Source: Bin87 sp965232895
GTDB taxonomy: Bacteria; Chloroflexota; Dehalococcoidia; Lucifugimonadales; UBA3495
Direction: 5' to 3'
Assembly: GCA_965232895.1 (NCBI GenBank)
Contig: CBDDQW010000001.1
Span: 1 to 64,000, forward strand
Length of the DNA stretch: 64,000 nucleotides
Below, piece by piece: positions 35,636-44,282 of this stretch (positions are counted from its first letter, which is position 1; every line of letters starts with the position of its first letter). The notes under the pieces were generated by a model that saw nothing but the letters and a program-made list of their open reading frames with translations, did no database searches and had not been told where the DNA came from. The translations under genes and the position numbers were made by a program.

Positions 35636-38600
35636 TCAGAATGACACGGTCACGCTGGCCCCCAGCGTTTCGGCCCGCCAGTGCGGGGTGTAGTAGGAGT
35701 AGGCTTGGGAGGTCACCGGCTGGGCGCGCACCGGGTAGCGGGCCATGGCGTCGAAACGCAGTTCCAACTCTTCGCCGGGAGGCAGGTCTTCCAGATACAG
35801 GATCACCTTGCGGCCGGCGACTTCGTAGCGCTTGACCCGCTCATGGTTCTCCACCAGCCGCTCAACCGTTTCGATCACGGGGACGAACCCCGTCGGGATC
35901 GCCACGTCCAGTACCACCATGCCGGCGTCCGGCGCGGGTCCAGGCGATTCAGGCGGCGTGAATGAGAAGCGGGCGATCACTTCGATCAGGTCGTCGACCG
36001 CCACGTGGTCGGCGCTGTACTCAACGTCGATCTGGAACATTTCCACCGCCGGACGATCCACTTCCGGCATGTTGAACCTTTGCACCACCTGGGCAACCAC
36101 TCGGCCTGACCCGGCGGCGCTGATCTGCAAGTCGGCCCCGGCGGGCAGCTCCACAATCTGCACCACGTCAGCGTTGTCAGCGGTGATGAGCGCCTGCCGG
36201 TTCCAATCGCCGGAGATAAGGTCAACGGTCATGTCAACGTCGAACCGAGCCTGCGCCGCATACCCAATCAACGCCTGCAGGCCCACCACCGTGTCCTGCG
36301 TGGAGCCATAGCCGCCGAAGGCATTGCGCTGGGACACCAGCCATCGGGCGGCGTTGGCGGCGTTTAATCCGTCGCCCCGTTCCAGCAACGCCAGCAGCGC
36401 GTAGCCGGTGGTTTCCACGGACGCCGGGCCGCTCCAGTACAGCCCGTCTGCATCAGCGGTTCCCAGATCCAGCAGAGCCTCGATCGCGTCTCCAGCGTAG
36501 CGACTATCGGCAAGTTCCAGCGCATAGGCCACAATGGCCATGGTGTAGGGATCCGTAACATCAGTCAGCCGGTTCTCCAGGTAGCGAACCGATACATCCA
36601 ACTCCCGGTTGTAACCGGCCTCGTGCAGGGCGATGGCGACGTAGGCGGTGAGCGCGGTATTGCCCTGGAGGCCGCCGAGCAGTCCCTGATTGTGCAGGAA
36701 CCCGACCGGTTCAAATGAGCCGTCATCCCGCCGGTGGTCAAGTATCCAGTCGGCCGCGTCGCGCAGCACGGCGTCGTCAATGTGGATGAGCCCGTCGGCC
36801 TGGGCAAATGATTTGAGCACAAACGCGGTGAGCCACAGGCTGCCTTCAGCATCGGATTGCCCGAAGGCGGAAAAACTGCCGTCGCTGCGCCGGTAGGTCA
36901 GCTCCCGCTGGTAGCCCGTGGTCATCAGATGCTCGGCTTTCGCCATTACCTCGGGCTTCAGCTGGCCCGTGGCGTCCAGGTAACGGGCAACGAATATGTT
37001 GGGAGCGAACAGGACCATATTCTGTTCGCCGCAGCCATATGGCATTTGCAGCAGGTTTTCCAGACCATCCAGCGTCTGCGCCAGGTAGCTGCCGGTGAGA
37101 GCTGCGTAGGCGCGGTTGGAACCGGGGACCGCTCCCGTCGGTGCGACCAAGTTGAAGTCCCGATGATCTTCGGCGGACAGGATGATGTTGTCCACCACTT
37201 CCTGGGCCACTCCTTCGGGTTCCACCAGCAGGTCCCGGATAACGGCGTCTGCCGCCGTCTCGGTGCGGGCCGTTACCTGGATGGGCAGGCTGCCCAATTC
37301 CGTCAGCCGGATGTCAAACTCAACCCCGCCCACCTCGTTGGGCGCGACCGTCACCGTTCGCGCCGGGTTGTCCAGCAGCGCAAAATCCGCAGACTCCTCA
37401 ATCTCCACACGGAACTCCTGGGGCATGTCTAGGTAGTTGTACAGGGCTACCTTGACCGGAAACTCCTCGCCGCGCACGGCGGAATAGGGCAGGTCCACCT
37501 GCAAAAAGAAGGGCTGGAACACGGTCAGCTCGGCGTTGCCGATGCCCAGGCCGTGTTCCGGCGAGACGCCCACGGCGCGCAGGTTCCAGGTGGTGATGCT
37601 GTCGGGCGCGGTTGCTGCCACGGTCGCGTTCCCCGCCGCGTCGGTCATCACATCGGTCCAAAGCCAGGTCTCGGGGAAGAACTGCCGCACCCGCTCCACT
37701 TCGGCCAGGCCGTCGTCGGCTATCGAGGCCGCCGCCTGCTGAGAGGATCCGTTAGAAGCGGCCGGGGCTGGGGCTCCCTCGGACCCGCCGCAGGCAATCA
37801 GTCCGCCCGTTGCCGCGACCATGGCCAGTAACAGCGCGGCCGAGAAGGCCTGAAATGCCTTTACGATGCCAAACACTACCAGCGCAATGATTCCAACTAC
37901 GGATGCGACGAAAAGGAATGCGATGAAGCCGAATACCGCCAGCAACTGCCAGTCCCCGCCCCGGGATGACTCCTGCCGCGGCCTGTGGAACTCCGACCCG
38001 GCCGGCAGCGCCTTGTTGCTCATCGTCAGCAGCCCGGCGGAGCTGAACGTTTCGGCAGCGCCCTGGGTCTCCACCCGGTCCGGCAGCCACTCCAGGTGAA
38101 TTTCGGCCTGAGGCTGGGCGTACAGCCGCTCCAGCTCCGCAAAAACCTGCTGCAGGTTGAGGCGGTTTTCCGCCAGAATGAACACCGAGCGATCCACCGC
38201 CGCCAGCCCGACTTTCGCCGGGCCTTCCGTCCGCAGGCTGATGTCCACCGCGTCGCCGGGCCGTACTTCATTGCTACTGAACCCGACTTCCAGCGACATG
38301 GGATAGCTGGCCGACGCGGAGAAGGGGATATAGTCAGCGGCCACCTCGTTGTCGGGCAGAATCTGATATACCAACAGCCGCGCCGTCGGCGCCATGGCCG
38401 GCGTCACCTCAAAAGCGATGTCCGGCGTCCATGCAATGTCGGAAAAGACGACGCCGCTGCGCCCGACTACCTCGTAGTAAAACTGCCGCGCTTCGGCGGT
38501 GGAATTGACCCGGAACGTGGCCCGAGCGCCCACCGACAGGGCCGTGTCGCCCGTCTGAGCCACGTGGATAAAGTTGCCCGAGGGCGAATGGCTGGCCGGC

Positions 38601-39943
38601 ATCGCCAGGCTGGCGTCAGCACTCGGCGACTGCGCGGTCACGGTCAACGCCACGGCCCCGCCGGGCGGGGCCAGTTCGAGCAAGACGCCGCCACTGTCTC
38701 CGGTTGCCAGGTCGTGGGATTCCTCGGAGACGGTCTCGAACTCCCCGTCAACGTAGCGAACGGCTACGGTCACATCGGCAGCTATGGGCAGCTGGTCGGG
38801 CGTTTCCGACACCACCAGGACCCCGAAGGGCAACCCCGGCTTGAAGGACAGGCTCTCCGGTATCAGTTGCAGGTTTACGGGCGCATCGGCAACGGTCAAC
38901 AGCCGGGTGACCCGCTCCTCATAGCCGGTGGAGGGTTCTCGTACCGTAACCTCCAGCTGCAGGTTGCCCTGCCCGCCGGCCTCCGGCACGCCAGCCACAT
39001 AGCCGGCCGGCGGAAGTTCGAAGGACGCCGCGCCGTCAATCTCGCCGCCAAAGCGGGCGTATTGCTCCCACGCTCCCACGTAGCGGGAGGCGACGATTTC
39101 CAACTCGCCGCGCACCGGCTTGCCGAAACTGTACTCGGCGGACACCACGCCGGCGATTGGCTCATCGACCAACGCCCACTCTTTGGGCAAATCAACGGAG
39201 ATTTCATACTTGGGCAGTACGTACTCCTCGACACGGACGTCCAGCTGCGTTTCCTGTTCCTCCGCTCCGGCGATTATTTTCCAGACGCCCAGGTTGGGTT
39301 CGCTGGACAGGGGCAGGCCGGCCTCGGCCATGCCGAATTCGTCGGTATCCACCGTCTGCTTGAACACCTTGATGCCCTTGGCATCCAGGATCGACACTTC
39401 AACCGGCCCCGGCAGCGGCTTCAGGTCGGAGTCCAGCCGCAAGGCGCGGATGCGGATCTGCTGGCCCGGCTTGTAGATGGGCTTGTCGGTCTCCACAAAC
39501 AGCAGCTCCGCGGGTTCCTCCACCCGCACCCTCGCGTTGTCGGTAAAGGCGCCGTCATCTGCGCCCCTGCCCTCAATCTGCAGCGTATAGTCGCCGGCGG
39601 GCAGCGTGGGCACGGTCAGGGGTATGGCGCCAGCGCCAGCTACCGATGTGCTGGACTGCGCGACCGGACTGCTTCCCTGCAGCAGGGCCAGCGTCACATC
39701 GCCCCGGGCCGGTTCCACACCGTCAAACAGGGACACCGACACGTATTCTGTCCGGTTGGCTCGGAGTACCGCAGGGGCTGCTGCCAGGTAGCCGTCCACG
39801 ATCTCCGAGTATGCCCCTGGGTCCGGCGCTGACGTAGCCGGCATCGGCGCGGTGGGCGTCATCTCCGACGGGATAGTGCAGGCCGCCGCCGCCGTGGCGA
39901 AGATTATGGCGGCCAGGACCGTGTAGAGCAGCTTGAGGCTCAT
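35636..39943 (-). CDS. Alpha-2-macroglobulin-like lipoprotein with internal membrane/lipobox segment
   Basis: ATG 39943, with AAAGGA upstream, gives 1435 residues opening with a lipoprotein signal ('LAAIIFATAAAAC'). MG-type beta domains follow ('VETDKPIYKPGQQIRIRALR', typical MG2). The thioester motif 'PYGCGEQN' (C971-Q974) sits in an alpha-toroid domain, and a receptor-binding-like domain ends the protein. The family traps proteases. Odd: where the bait region belongs (~668-720) lie two membrane helices, then 'GGLIACGGSEGAPAPA', much like the lipobox of the upstream VWA lipoprotein. It follows that gene by 74 bases. Confidence 0.88.
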   Translation of the reverse strand: MSLKLLYTVLAAIIFATAAAACTIPSEMTPTAPMPATSAPDPGAYSEIVDGYLAAAPAVLRANRTEYVSVSLFDGVEPARGDVTLALLQGSSPVAQSSTSVAGAGAIPLTVPTLPAGDYTLQIEGRGADDGAFTDNARVRVEEPAELLFVETDKPIYKPGQQIRIRALRLDSDLKPLPGPVEVSILDAKGIKVFKQTVDTDEFGMAEAGLPLSSEPNLGVWKIIAGAEEQETQLDVRVEEYVLPKYEISVDLPKEWALVDEPIAGVVSAEYSFGKPVRGELEIVASRYVGAWEQYARFGGEIDGAASFELPPAGYVAGVPEAGGQGNLQLEVTVREPSTGYEERVTRLLTVADAPVNLQLIPESLSFKPGLPFGVLVVSETPDQLPIAADVTVAVRYVDGEFETVSEESHDLATGDSGGVLLELAPPGGAVALTVTAQSPSADASLAMPASHSPSGNFIHVAQTGDTALSVGARATFRVNSTAEARQFYYEVVGRSGVVFSDIAWTPDIAFEVTPAMAPTARLLVYQILPDNEVAADYIPFSASASYPMSLEVGFSSNEVRPGDAVDISLRTEGPAKVGLAAVDRSVFILAENRLNLQQVFAELERLYAQPQAEIHLEWLPDRVETQGAAETFSSAGLLTMSNKALPAGSEFHRPRQESSRGGDWQLLAVFGFIAFLFVASVVGIIALVVFGIVKAFQAFSAALLLAMVAATGGLIACGGSEGAPAPAASNGSSQQAAASIADDGLAEVERVRQFFPETWLWTDVMTDAAGNATVAATAPDSITTWNLRAVGVSPEHGLGIGNAELTVFQPFFLQVDLPYSAVRGEEFPVKVALYNYLDMPQEFRVEIEESADFALLDNPARTVTVAPNEVGGVEFDIRLTELGSLPIQVTARTETAADAVIRDLLVEPEGVAQEVVDNIILSAEDHRDFNLVAPTGAVPGSNRAYAALTGSYLAQTLDGLENLLQMPYGCGEQNMVLFAPNIFVARYLDATGQLKPEVMAKAEHLMTTGYQRELTYRRSDGSFSAFGQSDAEGSLWLTAFVLKSFAQADGLIHIDDAVLRDAADWILDHRRDDGSFEPVGFLHNQGLLGGLQGNTALTAYVAIALHEAGYNRELDVSVRYLENRLTDVTDPYTMAIVAYALELADSRYAGDAIEALLDLGTADADGLYWSGPASVETTGYALLALLERGDGLNAANAARWLVSQRNAFGGYGSTQDTVVGLQALIGYAAQARFDVDMTVDLISGDWNRQALITADNADVVQIVELPAGADLQISAAGSGRVVAQVVQRFNMPEVDRPAVEMFQIDVEYSADHVAVDDLIEVIARFSFTPPESPGPAPDAGMVVLDVAIPTGFVPVIETVERLVENHERVKRYEVAGRKVILYLEDLPPGEELELRFDAMARYPVRAQPVTSQAYSYYTPHWRAETLGASVTVSF

Positions 39944-40017
39944 CTCAGCGTCCTTTGTTGCCGAAACAACAGCATTTGTGAACAGGTTGCGCATTGATTC
40001 ATCTGCCCATCCGGTCG

Positions 40018-41652
40018 TCAGCTGCCGGGGGCGTCAGCCTCGAGACCGACCGCTTGAACCGCCAGGCTGGCGAAATCGGATACGGCAGTCGAATCCGGGA
40101 GGAGCAGCTGCACGCGGCGGGCCTCTCCCGACACTGCCTGGAGGCTGCCCTCGCGAGCCCAATAGCTCCCGCGCAGGACCTCGGCGAATTCGGCAACCAC
40201 CGCCGACAGTTGGAACGTTGGAGCAGTCTCTTCAAAGGTCGCAGCCAGATCGCTGTGGTGGAACTCCTGGTTGATTTCGACCACCTCGTTGAATCCGACG
40301 TCCTCGTAGCGCATGTAAACCGTGCCGATGGCGCCTTCGGCCCCTTCGCGGAGTTTCAGCTCATAAAGCGCGGTCACGCTGTGTCCGGCGCCGATCTCGC
40401 CGGCGTCCACCTCGTCATTGCGGAAGTCGTCATCGGCCACGTCCCGGTTCTCGTAGCCCAGGAGCCGGTAGCGGCTGACCACCTCGGGGTTGAACTCGAC
40501 CTGCACCTTGGCGTCCCTGGCGATGACCTGGAGGGTTCCGGTCAGGTCTTCGACGAAGATGCGGCGAGCCTCCGAGAGCGTGTCGACGTAGTAGTAGGAG
40601 CCGTCGCCATCGTTCGCCAACTGCTCCATCAGGATGTCGTTGTAGTTGCCCATGCCGAAACCGACGGTGGTGAGGGTCACGCCCTGGTCAACATATTCCT
40701 GGACCTCGCGCAGGAGCGATTCGTGGCCGGTGTTGCCGACGTTGCCGACGCCGTCCGAGAGCACCATGACGCGGGTGATGCGATCGGATTGCACTTCGTC
40801 CACCGCCAGCCTGTAGGCGACCTTCAAGCCATCTTCGACGTACGTCGATCCGCCCGGCTGCAGGGAGTCGATGGCCTGCAGGATCTTGCCCCGTTCCCTG
40901 GCTTCGGTGGCTTCGAGCAGCACGGAGCCACGGTCGCCATAGATCACAATGGCAACCTTGTCGTCGGAGCGCAGTTCATCCACCAGTAGCCGGAGCGACT
41001 GCTGCACGAGGTCCAGCCGGTCCTCGCGGGCCATGGAGCCGGACACGTCGATGGTGAACACCAGCGTCGCGTCCTGCCGCTGCTCATCGAGGAGTTCTTT
41101 CCCCTGCAGCCCGACGCGCATCAGCCAGTGATTGCCGTTGCCGAATGGCGACGGAGAGCCGTCGATGTGAATCGCGAAGGCGTCATCGGTGGGGGCCTCG
41201 TAGCCCTGGTCGAAGTAGTTGACGAACTCCTCCACCCGTATTGAGTTCTGGTCCGGCAGGTGCCCATCGTCCAGGAACCTGCGGGCAATGGTGTATGAAG
41301 CAGTATCCACGTCGATGGCGAAGGTGGAGAGTTGGTCGTCCTCGGTGTCGATGAACGGGTTGACGCCGTAGTGCTGGAAAAAGGTGAGGTCGTAGGGCTT
41401 GTCGTTGACGGTGGCGGAGCCGCCGACGTTGTTGAAACCCTCGGTTTGGGGTCGTTCCGAGGCCGCCATTGCCGGCGTCGGCTGCGCGGCCGCCGGAGCG
41501 GCCGCGGTGCCCGAGGGGGCGTCCTGCGCGGCCTGAGGAACAGCCGCGGGTGCCGCCGGCGCGGGGGACGCCTCGCTGCCGCCGCAGGCCATTACGACCA
41601 ACGTCAGCGCCATGGCCAGTGGAACGATTGCCTTTGACATTATTCGGTTCAT
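40018..41652 (-). CDS. YfbK-like VWA-domain lipoprotein
   Basis: ATG 41652 follows AAGGAGG by seven bases. Signal with lipobox 'LTLVVMACGGSEASPAPA' (C23), then an Ala/Pro linker. N-terminal YfbK-type region ('FAIDVDTASYTIARRFL', 'VRVEEFVNYF'-like), VWA domain with MIDAS 'DVSGS' (D202, S204, S206) and 'VMVLSDGVGNVG', and a C-terminal region with 'RYRLLGYENRDVADDDFRND'. VWA lipoproteins are metal-dependent binding proteins. Likely one operon with the macroglobulin gene. Its promoter would face the HTH-TPR gene. Confidence 0.85.
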   Translation of the reverse strand: MNRIMSKAIVPLAMALTLVVMACGGSEASPAPAAPAAVPQAAQDAPSGTAAAPAAAQPTPAMAASERPQTEGFNNVGGSATVNDKPYDLTFFQHYGVNPFIDTEDDQLSTFAIDVDTASYTIARRFLDDGHLPDQNSIRVEEFVNYFDQGYEAPTDDAFAIHIDGSPSPFGNGNHWLMRVGLQGKELLDEQRQDATLVFTIDVSGSMAREDRLDLVQQSLRLLVDELRSDDKVAIVIYGDRGSVLLEATEARERGKILQAIDSLQPGGSTYVEDGLKVAYRLAVDEVQSDRITRVMVLSDGVGNVGNTGHESLLREVQEYVDQGVTLTTVGFGMGNYNDILMEQLANDGDGSYYYVDTLSEARRIFVEDLTGTLQVIARDAKVQVEFNPEVVSRYRLLGYENRDVADDDFRNDEVDAGEIGAGHSVTALYELKLREGAEGAIGTVYMRYEDVGFNEVVEINQEFHHSDLAATFEETAPTFQLSAVVAEFAEVLRGSYWAREGSLQAVSGEARRVQLLLPDSTAVSDFASLAVQAVGLEADAPGS

Positions 41653-41768
41653 CTCATCGCCTCCTTTGAATTCGGGTTTGGCGACGTCAAGGTTAGGTGT
41701 TCACCGGTTGTACACTGAACGACAGATGTGTAACACTCGGCCCGTTTTGTGCGACAGGATTGTATCTT

Positions 41769-43736
41769 TTGCCAGATTTCGGCGAACTTCTCACCTCCCA
41801 CATCAGCCGGTCGGGCATTAACGATTCCGACCTCGCCCGGCGCGTCGGGGTGAGCCGCGCGACCCTGATCCGCTGGAAGGATGGCCTCACCGCCAGGCCG
41901 CGCTACCGTGAGGATGTTCTCCGCTGCGCCGAGGAGCTGAGGCTCACGCCGGAGGAACTGGACGAGCTGTTGATCGCGGCGGATTTCGAGCCGGAAGCGC
42001 CTCCATCCGAAGCATTGCTCGCGGAACCGGCCCCCAGCCCAACGCCCGTATCGACGGCCGAATCAGATTCGGCTCCGGTTCCTGCCCGCACACGCCGGAG
42101 ACTCTGGATCGCTGCGTCGGCCGCAGTGGTGGCGGTGATGGCTGGTGTCGCGCTGGGACTCGCGCTTATTGATTTTTCAGGTGAGCCCGACTATCTCGTG
42201 GGGCCAACCGGAGAAGCGCTGATTGATTTTTCCGGCGAGCCGGACCATCCGGTGGCAGAAGCGGGCGAGGCGCTGATCGTGATCGCCCCTTTTGCCAACT
42301 ACACGGCCGGGCAGGCCGGGTTTAACATCCGTGGCCGCCTCAAGGACAGCATAGACCGCGAGATTGCCGCCGCCGGACTTGAAGGCATCAGGATCGATGA
42401 TTGGATGGAAACCGTCCCGGGACACCGGGCGGCGTTGTCGGCCGCCGACCAGTCGGGCGCGGCGATAGTGATCTGGGGGGAATACGACAGCGGGAGGGTG
42501 CTAGCCAACCTGACTTCCAAACCCACCGAGAACGAATCCCTCGGCCCCCAGGTTGTGGAAATCGCCACGTCGCCGTCCGAGTTGCCCACGGCCATCAACA
42601 TCGACCTGACCGCCGAGGTGCGTTCCGTGGCCCTGCTCACGCTGAGCCAAGTGTACCTGCAGCGGGGCGAATATGAACCGGCGAAGACCGTGCTGTACCA
42701 GGCGCTGGAGCATCCTCCTGCGGATCCCGCTGCCCTGGCCAATCTGCGCTACCGGCTGGGGCAGGCTTATTTGGGCGGCGAGTACGCCGACCTGGACGAG
42801 GCCATCTGGCGGTTCACCGAGGTGCTGACGGTGCAGCCACGGTCCGCCGACACCTACGGCAGTCGCGGTCTGGCCTACCTGGAACGCGGTCGACCGGGCG
42901 ACGAGGACCTGGCCATCGCCGACCTGACCCGGGCGTCGGAACTGGCTCCCAACCTGGCGGCCCCGTACTTCAACCGTGCGGTGGCCTACGTGGCCAGGGA
43001 TCGGCCCGGCGACCTCGACCGGGCGTTGGCCGATCTGGAACGGGCCATCGACGCTGGTGAGGAGGGGCCGGGCGTGTTTGTTAATCGGGCGGCGGTTTAC
43101 CTGGAACGGGCTCGCGACGGCGACCTCGACCTGGCTTTCGAGGACTTGGATCGCGCGATCAACATAGACCCTGACCTGGCGACGGCGTGGGTGAACCGGG
43201 GCAATGCCTTGCTGCAGCAGGGTGAAGATGGAGACGTTGAACAGGCCATTGCCGACTTCTCGAAAGCGATAGATCTCGCGCCTGACAATCCACTCGGGTA
43301 TTACAACCGGGCGCTGGTGTACTCGGAGGCACAAGAATGGGAGATCTCCAACTCTGATCTGCGGACGGCGCAGGAACGGGATCCCCGAAATCCGGTGATC
43401 AACAACGCGCTGTGCTGGCAACTGGGAGTACAACGCCGGCTGGAGGAGGCGCTTCCCTTCTGCAACTTGGCTCTGGAGCGGGAGCCGGACGGGCGTGCGC
43501 GGGACAGCCGCGGGCTGGTTTACGGAGTGATGGGTTCGGTTGATGAAGCTGTCGCAGACTTCAGGGTCTTTCTGAACTGGGTGGATGCCTCGGAGAAACC
43601 GACCTGCCGTACCCACTACGGTCCCAGCCGGGAGTCGTGGATCAGCGCGCTGGAGTCCGGCGACAATCCGTTCGACGACGCAACGCTCCGAAAACTGCGG
43701 TTGCGTCCGGCATCACAGTGGGGTGATTCTTGCTGA
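41769..43736 (+). CDS. Helix-turn-helix, membrane helix and TPR protein
   Basis: TTG 41769 has AGGA at eight bases; the frame opens at 41697 but that part is not coding-like. Residues 1-75 are an XRE-type HTH ('NDSDLARRVGVSRATLIRW'). A membrane helix follows at ~108-134 ('LWIAASAAVVAVMAGVALGL'), then a perfect-looking internal duplication ('LIDFSGEPDYLVG', 'LIDFSGEPDHPVA'), an adenylate-cyclase-like/TolB-type beta region and eight or more TPRs from ~300. The HTH is cytoplasmic and the TPRs outside, so it may pass an envelope signal to DNA. GTTCA-N12-TGAAC at 41699-41720 is a possible operator. Confidence 0.75.
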   Translation: MPDFGELLTSHISRSGINDSDLARRVGVSRATLIRWKDGLTARPRYREDVLRCAEELRLTPEELDELLIAADFEPEAPPSEALLAEPAPSPTPVSTAESDSAPVPARTRRRLWIAASAAVVAVMAGVALGLALIDFSGEPDYLVGPTGEALIDFSGEPDHPVAEAGEALIVIAPFANYTAGQAGFNIRGRLKDSIDREIAAAGLEGIRIDDWMETVPGHRAALSAADQSGAAIVIWGEYDSGRVLANLTSKPTENESLGPQVVEIATSPSELPTAINIDLTAEVRSVALLTLSQVYLQRGEYEPAKTVLYQALEHPPADPAALANLRYRLGQAYLGGEYADLDEAIWRFTEVLTVQPRSADTYGSRGLAYLERGRPGDEDLAIADLTRASELAPNLAAPYFNRAVAYVARDRPGDLDRALADLERAIDAGEEGPGVFVNRAAVYLERARDGDLDLAFEDLDRAINIDPDLATAWVNRGNALLQQGEDGDVEQAIADFSKAIDLAPDNPLGYYNRALVYSEAQEWEISNSDLRTAQERDPRNPVINNALCWQLGVQRRLEEALPFCNLALEREPDGRARDSRGLVYGVMGSVDEAVADFRVFLNWVDASEKPTCRTHYGPSRESWISALESGDNPFDDATLRKLRLRPASQWGDSC

Positions 43737-43749
43737 GTCATGCGCTGGA

Positions 43750-44206
43750 TTCGCCATGGCCACGTCACTGGCCGCAGGGCCGTAGTGAAACTGGACCACG
43801 TCGAGATAATCCGTCCGCATCCGCCTGAGGCCCTGGTGGCAGGCGTCGACGATGCTGACCCTGCTGTAGTCGTGGAATCGCGGCAGGGGAACGCCGAACC
43901 TGGTGCGCTGCTCCGGCCGGAACCCGACGTTATCCAGGGGACATCCACATTTGCTGGCCAGGTAGAACTCGGACCGGCGTTGTGAAATGTGCCGGCCGAT
44001 GTGCTCCTCAGCCTCTCTGTAGTCGACGGCAAGTCAATTTAGTTGACGCCGGCATTGAGCACGGCGTTCAGGATTTCGGCGGGTTGAACTGGCGACAATG
44101 GCCGGCCCACACCCGCCACCATCTCCCGCAGCTCAAGCGCGCCGAATCCCAGGGTGGTGACGTTCAGGCCGGTGCGGCCCAGGGTGCGTGTCGGTAGGTC
44201 TGGCAC
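43750..44206 (-). pseudogene. Aldo/keto reductase, N-terminal part with stop and frameshift
   Basis: From GTG 44206: 'RTLGRTGLNVTTLGFGALEL', then 'EILNAVLNAGVN' and a TAA. In a shifted frame: 'DYREAEEHIGRHISQRRSEF', 'YLASKCGCPLDN', and after that 'GLRRMRTDYLDVVQFHYGP'. These are successive aldo/keto reductase motifs, including the catalytic Tyr and Lys regions. The C-terminal half is missing. A dead gene. Confidence 0.75.
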
Positions 44207-44282
44207 GGCTTTCGATCAGCAAAGCTGATCCTCTCCAGTCGTGAGTGTCTGCTCGGAGTTGCCGCAACTGGGCGCGGGCGAT

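Noticed and set aside
37985..39832. 615-codon open frame on the plus strand
   Set aside because: Antisense to the macroglobulin gene; composition is that of a shadow frame and it has no family pattern.
42501..43616. 371-codon open frame on the minus strand
   Set aside because: Antisense to the TPR region; no ribosome site or recognisable domain.
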